Source: Asterionellopsis glacialis
Lineage: Eukaryota > Bacillariophyta > Plagiogrammaphyceae > Rhaphoneidales > Asterionellopsidaceae
Direction of reading: 5' to 3'
DNA length: 18,996 bases
Assembly: GCA_014885115.2 (NCBI GenBank)
Contig: WKLE02003251.1
Location: forward strand, 969 to 19,964
The position numbers and the translations under genes were made by a program. The notes below the pieces were generated by a model that was given only the letters and a program-made list of their open reading frames with translations, was not told where the DNA came from and did no database searches. Below, one piece after another: positions 8,116-15,403 of the stretch; position 1 is the first letter of the stretch, and every line of letters starts with the position of its first letter.

Positions 8116-11100
8116 TTAAGGCTTTCCATCTTCTGATGGCGTCGTATTGGAAGAAAATAGCAAACGTGTACTGCCATTGTCCATATCTTCCCCACTGGAA
8201 TCATCAGATACTGCTGATAAATTCAGTTTGTTGGGCTTATGGCCTTCATTTGTTGCAGCATGGCCTTGTTTCGTTAAAGGTGACTCTTTAGCGATTGGTG
8301 GTGGTGGTGGAAGTGTCCTTGACGAAGAGTCTTCAATTCCGTGACTATCGTCCAACAACTCGAGAGGTCCATCAGGAAAGCCAGATAAGGCTGAAAGATA
8401 GGAATGTTTCTTTGTATCAGGTGGTGATACAATGAATCGGCCAGGATCAGGTGTTAAAACATCATTAGGTGAAGTGAGATTGATGCCACTGCGGTGATTA
8501 CTACCATCGATGATACAGTTGGGGTGATTCGAATTGGAACGCATTGCTAACGGAGTTGGAGGTGCACTGGAACAAGGAGTCTCTGTTGCACAAGCACCGG
8601 TAGCTATAGCCAAATCAGTCGCACTATTAGAGGGTGTTTGAATTGACTGCACAGATGTCGGAACCGTAGCATGACTAGTTTGTGCAACATTGCCATTGTG
8701 TTCATTATCTTTTTTACAAGGAGGAAGAGCTGCTAATGCTGCCTTGGCCAATGTCAGTGAAGCTTCTTTTCTCTTGTTATTCCCATTGGTGTCATCATTG
8801 TCAGAATCAAGGGTACTTTCATTACTACCTATTGTACCAGCTTGACTCTTGAGTACGGAAAGTGCTGCTGCGGCTTGTTTCAAAAGAATGATATTCTTTT
8901 CCTCTACATCGTCATTCGTCCCATTCTTCTTCGTTTTAGGTGATGATGATGATGATGTTCCCCATTCTACATGGTTACCCTTATTGACAAATCCAACTGC
9001 ATACAACAAATCCATGGAACCATGCATTTTTTCTACCTTGTTACGGAAACTGTCGTTACAGGTATATACCTTACGGTATCTTGGTATCTTGGGTTTGCTA
9101 GACAAATTGACACAATACAAATACAAGAGTTGTGTACCTGTCTTGATGGTGGGTAAATCATTTTCTGTTGCAATTTTATAAATAGCATCATGAAGAGAAA
9201 GTGGTAGTGACGGTGTACTGCACGAGGCAAAAGAAGAAGAGCATGGGACTTGCACGTTTCCTTTTCCTCCTTCTCCTCCTCCTTCTTTTGAAGTATCATC
9301 CTTGGAGGTAGTTGTGGCTGTGGGAATGGTGTTTTTATCGTCTATTGTATCTTTACTTGTTTGATTCACTGCATGCGGTGTAGTTGTTGCTGTCGATGCT
9401 GTAGAAGCTGTAGATTTCAAAGATGGTGAAGAAGGTGGTTTTGACAAGGATACCTGATCATCATTATCATCTTTTTCTTTCTTTTGAGTATTGCTGGTTC
9501 TACTACTATCGTCCATATCTTGTTCATTGTTGTTGCCTTTGGGCAATAATTTAATAGATTCAAGACACTCAGACAATTGATCCAACACAGTATCTAACTT
9601 CTTTGTCATCACTAATTCAGATGACAACACCTCTGATGAAGGAGTACTATTGTTCTTGTTATTATCCGTAATTTTATCTTGTTGACTGACATGTAATGAT
9701 TGCAATGTACGCAAAGTTGTTAATTCTGCACGGATTTCCACAAGTTGTGCCCATACCATTGTTGTTGTATTTTTTTGGAGAATTTCGTGTTCTTGCTGCT
9801 GCTCCGCCGATACATGATTATTCTCATTTTTCTCCTTGTCTTTTAAACAAGATGTATTACGTAACAAATCCATGGACCGATTTGTTAAGTCCCGTGCTGT
9901 ACCTGTATTAAACATATTGTTTGATAATTTGTTCATGATTCGTTCTTGATTCGATACATGGGTTTGTAATGCTTGTGATAATTCTTGTACATGTTGTACC
10001 AATAATTCTGTTTGAGTTGTCTTGTTGTTATCATTATCATCATTATCATTATCTGGAGGTATCAAAAATTCATGATCACGATGTGTATAAGGATATTGAT
10101 ATCCATCCACTTGCTGCAAATCTTCTTCTTCTTCGACATTGTCATCATTATCTTCTTCTTCAGCAATGTCGTGCTGCAAATCCTCTTGAAGATGTGGTAA
10201 GGATGATTTGTTGTTGTGTTGTTGTTGTTGTTGTTGGAGGGTTGGTGGAGTACCTTGAATAAAGAAAAAATCTCCACCATTGAGCCATCGTACTATAGCT
10301 GCTGCACTTAACCCTATTAAACTACCAATAGTTAACCATACCGTTCCTTGATTTTGTTGTAATTGTGTCCCACCTAACCAATCCATGAGTGTATTATTAT
10401 TATTATTATTGCTGCTATTGTTTTTGTTGTTATAAATATCCTCCTCCTTACTATCTAATGGTGGTTGTGGTTGTGATGTATGAGTTTGAGGTATGGTGGA
10501 TGGTAGTGATGATTGATACTGGAATGGTAGTTGAGGTTGCTGCTGGTGATGGAACTGAGAATTATATCCGCCTTGTGGTTGATAATGTTGATGATGTAAT
10601 AGTGATTGTTGAAAGGGTTGCTGCTGTTGTTGGAGGGGTTGTTGTTGTATTGTACCTGCAATGGCAGTTTGTCCTGTTGTTTGGAATGGTAAAGGTTGTA
10701 CTATACCTTGAGGTACTGCTCTTGATGTTTGTTGTTGTTGTGGCGGTGGTTCTTCTTTTTGTTCTTGTAATTGTTCATAGACATGAAATAAATCGTCTTG
10801 AGATAATCCTTTGGATTTCAAATATTGAATTTTATCTTTTGTCGGAATAGTATAAATAGATGGATGATTCCAAAATTGTATAGCTTGTTGTATTTTAGTG
10901 GTGGTGGTGTCATTATTCGTAATCGTATTAGTAGTATTGTGTTTTGTCGTCCTTGTTATGTTGGTAGTAGTATCCTTACTATGATTCGTCGTGTCAATAC
11001 TTGTAGTAGCCGTATCATCTTTTGGAGACGGTGTATGTTTCGCACTATTATTATTATTATTATCCTTGACATGATTCGTATAATTAGCATTCGTGTGATT

Positions 11101-11259
11101 CTTCTTGTGATTGGAATTTTTAGTGGAAAGATGAAGCGATTGTAGATTCTTATTATTATTATTCATAGTCTTTGTAGTAGCAGTAGTCCTTGTAGGAGAA
11201 ACAGAATGTATTTGTTTGGTTGTACCATTTGATACACTTGTATGGCTAGTATTCTTCAT
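8116..11259 (-). CDS. PEX14: PEX14-like peroxisomal docking protein with a C-terminal PUB-like domain
   Basis: A single exon of 1047 residues, much longer than yeast or animal PEX14 (about 340-380). A Thr/Asn-rich head leads to a PEX14 N-terminal fold at about residues 123-165: AIQFWNHPSIYTIPTKDKI then YLKSKGLSQDDL, matching the family pattern that binds WxxxF/Y motifs of the PEX5 receptor. A Gln-rich region follows, then a hydrophobic helix at about 305-326 (TIGSLIGLSAAAIVRWL), the usual PEX14 membrane segment. Acidic and predicted coiled-coil stretches lie near 415-446, 498-530 and 553-573. At about 687-803 there is a PUB-like domain (see separate entry). The tail holds Pro- and Ser-rich low complexity. 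PEX14 with PEX13 docks cargo-loaded PEX5 at the peroxisome. The start has an A-rich context; a possible 44-base leader intron (11334-11291, GTAAGT...TTTCAAG) lies just upstream. Confidence 0.82.
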   Translation of the reverse strand: MKNTSHTSVSNGTTKQIHSVSPTRTTATTKTMNNNNKNLQSLHLSTKNSNHKKNHTNANYTNHVKDNNNNNSAKHTPSPKDDTATTSIDTTNHSKDTTTNITRTTKHNTTNTITNNDTTTTKIQQAIQFWNHPSIYTIPTKDKIQYLKSKGLSQDDLFHVYEQLQEQKEEPPPQQQQTSRAVPQGIVQPLPFQTTGQTAIAGTIQQQPLQQQQQPFQQSLLHHQHYQPQGGYNSQFHHQQQPQLPFQYQSSLPSTIPQTHTSQPQPPLDSKEEDIYNNKNNSSNNNNNNTLMDWLGGTQLQQNQGTVWLTIGSLIGLSAAAIVRWLNGGDFFFIQGTPPTLQQQQQQHNNKSSLPHLQEDLQHDIAEEEDNDDNVEEEEDLQQVDGYQYPYTHRDHEFLIPPDNDNDDNDNNKTTQTELLVQHVQELSQALQTHVSNQERIMNKLSNNMFNTGTARDLTNRSMDLLRNTSCLKDKEKNENNHVSAEQQQEHEILQKNTTTMVWAQLVEIRAELTTLRTLQSLHVSQQDKITDNNKNNSTPSSEVLSSELVMTKKLDTVLDQLSECLESIKLLPKGNNNEQDMDDSSRTSNTQKKEKDDNDDQVSLSKPPSSPSLKSTASTASTATTTPHAVNQTSKDTIDDKNTIPTATTTSKDDTSKEGGGEGGKGNVQVPCSSSFASCSTPSLPLSLHDAIYKIATENDLPTIKTGTQLLYLYCVNLSSKPKIPRYRKVYTCNDSFRNKVEKMHGSMDLLYAVGFVNKGNHVEWGTSSSSSPKTKKNGTNDDVEEKNIILLKQAAAALSVLKSQAGTIGSNESTLDSDNDDTNGNNKRKEASLTLAKAALAALPPCKKDNEHNGNVAQTSHATVPTSVQSIQTPSNSATDLAIATGACATETPCSSAPPTPLAMRSNSNHPNCIIDGSNHRSGINLTSPNDVLTPDPGRFIVSPPDTKKHSYLSALSGFPDGPLELLDDSHGIEDSSSRTLPPPPPIAKESPLTKQGHAATNEGHKPNKLNLSAVSDDSSGEDMDNGSTRLLFSSNTTPSEDGKP
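8848..9201 (-). other. PUB-like (PNGase/UBA-or-UBX) domain in the PEX14-like protein
   Basis: Residues about 687-803. The core reads LLYLYCVNL, then a PRYRKV segment, then CNDSFRNKV, then MHGSMDLLYAVGF, followed after a short linker by an Ala-rich helix LLKQAAAALSVL. This follows the PUB layout seen in PNGase: L-L---N-----P---YR-----N--F---V----G----L---GF. PUB domains bind the C-terminal tail of the AAA ATPase p97/CDC48. The call rests on pattern matching by eye, not a profile score. The key Asn and Phe of the N-x-x-F element are present. Confidence 0.72.
10208..10236 (+). repeat. (TTG)n microsatellite coding poly-Gln
   Basis: Trinucleotide TTG repeats, read on the minus strand as CAA codons, giving a glutamine run C-terminal to the PEX14-like membrane helix. 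Confidence 0.75.
10390..10411 (+). repeat. (ATT)n microsatellite coding poly-Asn
   Basis: ATT repeats, read on the minus strand as AAT codons, giving the asparagine run just before the PEX14-like membrane helix. Similar AAT/ATT tracts occur near 11047-11060 and 11150-11162 in the same gene. Confidence 0.75.
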
Positions 11260-12234
11260 TCTTGTGAATTATGTTGATTGCTTTTCCTTTCTTGAAAGAA
11301 AACAAAAAAAATTGAATGAATGAGAGAAACTTACTATTCTTCTTTTTATTATTAGTTTGCAGTTAGAGAGAGAAGAGTGAGTTGTTCTTTGTTCTTACCA
11401 CTCTTGAATTTTAGGAAGAGAACTTTTGCAATGATGGAGTCGTTCTGTCTTTTTTCGAGTTGAGTATTACAATGCCAACAAAGAGGTGCGACTGAATCTG
11501 TAATGGAGCGGTACGTGAAAAAGGGACACTAGAGGTACAACATGATGTGAAGAAGTCATGCGTATCATCCTGCACCCCTGCACGGGGGTGGAGACGCTCG
11601 CTCAAAAGTGTTGCAAGAAGTGTTTTTTAGTAAAGAAAGAACGAAAGGTACGGTACATGGGATAAAGTTAGAGGTACTCCATCACCTCTAACCATAACAT
11701 TCATCATAGTCGGAGTACTGCAGGTCCGCCTCGTAAAAAAAAGCTGCTGTACAGTACTCTCTAGTAGAGTATGTACTATCTATCTTGGACATCATGCACA
11801 TTATGAGAGCGAGGACCCGTAATCGTAGTCCTACCAGGTACGTAGGACTGCTAGCTCGTACCTGGTACGATCATCGCTGCTGAGGCGATGAAGTTAAGGG
11901 TCCCTGCCCTGACACACCCGAGAGTTGGATCTACTGTACTTTCATGTAGAATCCTACCTGTTAATCCTAGGTACTACTGTTCCTCCAGGTCCTCTCTAGA
12001 GACAATCAATAAAACGCACTTTTGTATTCTCCAACACAAACAGAAAAAGAATCCTTTTGTTTCGGGGGTGTCAACTCTCTGCTACTAGGACCTATATTAT
12101 TTTGAGTTTTTCCGTGTCGAATCCATTCTTCCTTTTGGATTGCGATTTATTATCGCGAGAACCATTGGCATAATATATACATCTCTCTCTCGACTAGAGA
12201 AAGAGGGAATCACAATCACACAAGATAATATATC
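11260..12234. promoter_or_regulatory. Divergent upstream region of the PEX14-like and rolling-stone-like genes
   Basis: A 975-base region without a credible gene. The PEX14-proximal part has a T-rich tract and a possible leader intron. From about 11510 to 12000 it carries 14 GTAC tetramers, where base composition predicts about two. Inverted repeats include CACCCC/GGGGTG (11573-11590), TACTCT/AGAGTA (11755-11771) and TACCAGGTACG/CGTACCTGGTA (11832-11867). CT/GA-rich sequence lies near 12181-12208, just before the plus-strand ATG. Which elements act for which gene is unknown. Confidence 0.45.
11832..11867. repeat. 11-bp inverted repeat TACCAGGTACG ... CGTACCTGGTA
   Basis: Perfect arms at 11832-11842 and 11857-11867 with a 14-base spacer. 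The core heptamer CAGGTAC/GTACCTG also makes the inverted pair at 1449-1468 in another divergent promoter. It could be a dimer-binding site or a cruciform. Confidence 0.65.
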
Positions 12235-13266
12235 ATGAATGACGAGGAACAAGTAGTAACTGTGGTACCAACAACGGATAATAATAATGGTGGTACATCC
12301 ATACCTTCCTCCTCCTCTTGTTCTACAAGATGGAAAAATGAATGGAGTCAACAAACATTATTTTTTGATCTTTCTGATGATACCAAAATTATTGATGTAC
12401 CATCTTCATTTTGTATGGCACCATCATCATCATCGTTGTCTCGATCAAATTCGAAAGATCGTATCAAGATTATCATTGGAAAATTCATTTGTTGTGCATG
12501 GACTATGGCAACCTTCATTCAAGCTATTGTCGATGCCAAATATAAAAGTTATTGGTTGGCATTTTTAACCAATTGGTCATTACTATTTGCAATGTTTTAC
12601 ATTCTTTGTTCCTTTACAGTAACTATAGTACCATCTACATCATCTTTAGTATCCATGACTGGATCCACGACAATGGCTACAACGTCAATTGCCAATGATG
12701 ATAACGACAACAACAATGATAAAGACAAGCACAACCATAAAGAACAACATAATTCACAAGATGAAAATTCTTTTACTCGTCCAACAGACAAATTACCATT
12801 ATTAATCAAAATTACATGGATATCCTTTGCATTGGCGGGTACATTCCAATGTATCACAACTGTCTTGTATTGGGTATTAGTGTACGATGGTGAAGTCATT
12901 GAATATCTCAACATTATGCAACATGGTATTGTCAACATTTTGGTATTAATTGACGGATTACTGTTCAATAAAGTTCCAGTACGCATGAAACATTTAATTG
13001 TCATTCTTGTATCAAGTGGATGCTGGGTACTGTGGTCCATCATTCATGATATTTCCAGTTTGTCCAACCCCCACGGTGGTGATTCGTCCAGTGAGGTAGA
13101 AGACAGTCAAGATGACGATGCAATCTACACATCTATACGATGGAATCATGAACCAATCAGTGCTGTAATTCTATGCCTTATTGTACTTTTTATTGTCGAA
13201 CCCCTATTTTTAACATTGATATGGACAGCTTCCTTACGAAACCGTAGATACAAGATTCAAACGTAA
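12235..13266 (+). CDS. Rolling-stone-like multi-pass membrane protein
   Basis: A single exon of 343 residues. After a Ser/Asn/Thr-rich, hydrophilic head of about 80 residues come hydrophobic helices at about 83-100, 105-128, 183-210, 222-250, 256-275 and 305-330. Features that recall the rolling stone (rost) and AIG1/FAR-17a type membrane families are YWLAFLTNWSLL in an early helix, the central TTVLYWVLVYDG, the helix start MQHGIVNILVLIDGLLFNKVPVR, and the C-terminal IRWNHEPISAVILCLIV. Conserved His and Asp residues in membrane segments of the AIG1/ADTRP group act in hydrolysis of fatty-acid esters; whether this protein is catalytic is not known. The loop between helices (about 140-180) is Asn/Asp/Lys/His low complexity. 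The start follows an A-rich context and shares its upstream region with PEX14. Confidence 0.6.
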   Translation: MNDEEQVVTVVPTTDNNNGGTSIPSSSSCSTRWKNEWSQQTLFFDLSDDTKIIDVPSSFCMAPSSSSLSRSNSKDRIKIIIGKFICCAWTMATFIQAIVDAKYKSYWLAFLTNWSLLFAMFYILCSFTVTIVPSTSSLVSMTGSTTMATTSIANDDNDNNNDKDKHNHKEQHNSQDENSFTRPTDKLPLLIKITWISFALAGTFQCITTVLYWVLVYDGEVIEYLNIMQHGIVNILVLIDGLLFNKVPVRMKHLIVILVSSGCWVLWSIIHDISSLSNPHGGDSSSEVEDSQDDDAIYTSIRWNHEPISAVILCLIVLFIVEPLFLTLIWTASLRNRRYKIQT

Positions 13267-13833
13267 ATTTATAGAGTTTTTAAAAAAAAAAAAAACACGA
13301 AAATTATGCCATGTTGACGTGAGATAAATACCCTGGTACACAGTCTGTTACTGTACGTAGTTGATTAGTCTGAAGTTTTGTTCCTGCTAAAAACATCTAT
13401 ATACGTGAAATATCCTATATACTATATATTCCGTTCCAATTATATTTTAATAAAATTGTTAAGTATTCTTGTATAATTATTACTTATTGAGGGCACCCAA
13501 ACCAAAAAACAAACCCCATGTCTGACAAAGTGGGATTGTACCTCTAAGACGTCCAATGATAACAGCAAGAGGAGTGACAAATATAGTTCGAAAGTACTCG
13601 TGTCATAGCACTAGCACTCCTTATCGTCAATATGTAAAAAAATTATTTCCATGCCGCCACTTTTTTTCACTCGGGGTAGGGTAGTGGTGGGGCAGCACTT
13701 TATGGTGCCACTGCTTTTTGTTGGTACATCAGTATTTACTAGCTAGTAGGGATACTACTTTTTATTATTATATTTTATACCAGCAACCAGCAATAAAGAC
13801 ATCGGACTTGACTGCGTTCGCAAATTGGTCACC
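13267..13833. promoter_or_regulatory. Intergenic region between rolling-stone-like and glycosyltransferase-like genes
   Basis: This 567-base stretch holds the 3' UTR of the upstream gene (with an A13 run at about 13282-13294) and the promoter of the downstream one. It also holds a short minus-strand open stretch at 13480-13602 that looks more protein-like than its surroundings (separate entry). A TATA-like run sits at about 13770-13780, readable in either direction. No RNA gene was recognised. Confidence 0.45.
13480..13602 (-). CDS. Possible C-terminal exon of an unrecognised small gene (low confidence)
   Basis: A 41-codon minus-strand open stretch ending in TAA. Its translation reads as a hydrophobic segment FVTPLAVIIGRLRG, then TIPLCQTWGLFFGLGALNK. 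It is varied in composition and has no low-complexity runs, unlike the surrounding noise. An AG directly before TACTTTCG (13597-13598) could be a 3' splice site. I found no convincing upstream exon or start in the remaining 230 bases, although a TATA-like run at about 13775 and an ATG at 13729 on the same strand exist. It may be a short gene, a gene remnant, or chance. I do not recognise the family. Confidence 0.22.
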   Translation of the reverse strand, partial: HEYFRTIFVTPLAVIIGRLRGTIPLCQTWGLFFGLGALNK

Positions 13834-14943
13834 ATGGCGAAAAAAGATGAACAATTCAAAGTCAAAGGCACCTCACAGGGGGGAAGTATCCTTGTCTCCG
13901 TAACAAAGAATCTTCCGTATGTTTTCTTCTTTTCGGCAATTATCTCGTACATGCACACATTGTTTCTGTTTAGCTTTGTTATTTCACCATTAGAAAATAA
14001 TTCACTTGTAGTAGTCGCATCCACCAAACAATCATCATGGGCATTGCCATCATCATCATCATCATTGTTACTACCAAAAATTGTCTTTGGTGGTGTCATG
14101 CGTGATATGAACAAGAATGATCCAGAATATCTCAATTACTTTATTCCTAAACTATTGCGTCTTGTACAAGATATAACATCAGAATTTCATATTGTAATTT
14201 ACGAAAATGATTCATTGGATGATACTCGTCCTACACTCTTGAGGTTCTTTGAAAATAAAACATATGCCACACTGTTATTGGAAGACAATGCAACATTTGC
14301 ACATATTCATGCATCCCCTGTATCCATGACAAGAACAAATAGAATGGCATCATCACGAAACAAAGTCTTGGATTTTGTGACACAAAACAAAGATACACTC
14401 TTGGAAAACTATGATTACTTTGCAATGGTAGATATGGATGGAGTGTGTGGTGGAAGCAATACCACGCTTTCGTATGACCCTGATATCTTCAAGTATGCCT
14501 TAATTGACCTGAAAGAAAGATGGGATGTCATATCATTTCGATTTGAACCGTATTACGATTTGTGGGCATTCCGACATGAAGTGTATCAACCTGAAAATTA
14601 TTGGCACCCCACCAAAGGCAAACAAAGCAGAAAACAAACACCAACAACATTTGCATCTCAAGTGTTTTCCAATGTGTCTTGGCCAAACGGACTAGTTGAA
14701 GTAGAATCATCCTTTAATATGTTTGCGATTTACCGCATGAGTTTGTTGGAGTATAACGGTACTGGTGATGCCATCAGGTACATCGGAAAGGATGGGATAC
14801 ATCCTGATTGTGAGCATGTGGCGTTTCATAGACAATTGCGGCAAAAAATGAATGCTAGATTACGACTGTCACCATTGATTTACTGTCAAGGTGACCCTGG
14901 ATACAAGCCGTTACCGAAGGAAATCATTGCCCAATGGGAATGA
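13834..14943 (+). CDS. Type II membrane glycosyltransferase-like protein (possibly GT69/CAP59-related)
   Basis: A single exon of 369 residues. The start is the ATG at 13834 in a near-perfect Kozak context (CACCATGGCG); a longer frame would need a TTG. A short Lys-rich head is followed by one hydrophobic helix at about residues 28-52, giving a Golgi-type signal anchor. The lumenal part shows IVIYENDSLDDTRPTLLRF, then SRNKVLDFV, then the DxD motif FAMVDMDGV with D200 and D202, which would bind a metal and nucleotide sugar. Later come WDVISFRFEPYYDLW, EVESSFNMFAIYRM and CEHVAFHRQLR. The YENDS...RN...DxD order recalls CAP59/alpha-1,3-mannosyltransferase-type enzymes of fungi. The donor and acceptor cannot be told from sequence. 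N-glycosylation sequons are present (for example NNT, NKT, NAT). It follows the rolling-stone-like gene on the same strand and converges with LeuRS. Confidence 0.68.
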   Translation: MAKKDEQFKVKGTSQGGSILVSVTKNLPYVFFFSAIISYMHTLFLFSFVISPLENNSLVVVASTKQSSWALPSSSSSLLLPKIVFGGVMRDMNKNDPEYLNYFIPKLLRLVQDITSEFHIVIYENDSLDDTRPTLLRFFENKTYATLLLEDNATFAHIHASPVSMTRTNRMASSRNKVLDFVTQNKDTLLENYDYFAMVDMDGVCGGSNTTLSYDPDIFKYALIDLKERWDVISFRFEPYYDLWAFRHEVYQPENYWHPTKGKQSRKQTPTTFASQVFSNVSWPNGLVEVESSFNMFAIYRMSLLEYNGTGDAIRYIGKDGIHPDCEHVAFHRQLRQKMNARLRLSPLIYCQGDPGYKPLPKEIIAQWE

Positions 14944-15403
14944 AATACTGTTTCACAACATGCTTGAGACAGCACCAAAGGCAAAGACTTATGAGCAACA
15001 CGGTTGTTTCAGATACTGAGCCAACACCCAAAGTTACAATACCTGAGATGTGGGATTAGCAAGATGCTACGACAAGACTAAAAACAAAAGATGCACGAAA
15101 GCAATCTTAAAAGCTGATTCAGAATCAACGCAGACCATACTGCGCAGATAATAAATAGTATTGATTGGCTAACAAGGTGTAACGTTCGAAACAAAAGGTG
15201 ATTTTCTGTCCCCGCCGGATTCAATGGCGTGCGGCGCGAGAGAGATTGTAACAAACAAAAGTCATAAACTAACAAATAAACTAACAGGATTATCTTTCTT
15301 TCGTTTGTACCGACTTGGGCATCATGGTATCTTCTGAATATGATTGCTTCATCTTTCGTTCTGCGTCTTCTTTATCTCTAAAGCTGCAATCTAAGCTGCA
15401 GGC
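14944..15403. other. Intergenic region between convergent glycosyltransferase-like and LeuRS genes
   Basis: A 460-base region presumed to hold both 3' UTRs. It has no recognisable gene. A short GC-rich island at about 15208-15240 (CCCCGCCGG...GTGCGGCGCG) stands out from the AT-rich surroundings. A TTCGAA near 15184 resembles a tRNA B box, but no cloverleaf can be built around it. Confidence 0.45.

Noticed and set aside
10389..10850. 153-codon plus-strand ORF rich in Tyr, Val and Cys
   Set aside because: It is the antisense shadow of the PEX14 poly-Asn/Gln tracts; composition is repeat-driven and no domain is visible.
12597..13043. 148-codon minus-strand ORF
   Set aside because: Antisense of the rolling-stone-like gene, whose plus-strand frame has membrane helices and family motifs; the minus frame has none.
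13825..13833. TTG start for the glycosyltransferase-like gene
   Set aside because: The ATG three codons later sits in CACCATGGCG; non-ATG initiation is not needed.
13755..14135. 126-codon minus-strand ORF over the glycosyltransferase start
   Set aside because: Antisense of the signal-anchor region; no recognisable domain, and the plus-strand gene has a strong Kozak start and a DxD motif.
15180..15240. tRNA-like TTCGAA with GC-rich sequence next to it
   Set aside because: The flanking bases do not pair into a T-arm, and no acceptor or anticodon stems can be drawn at the right spacing.
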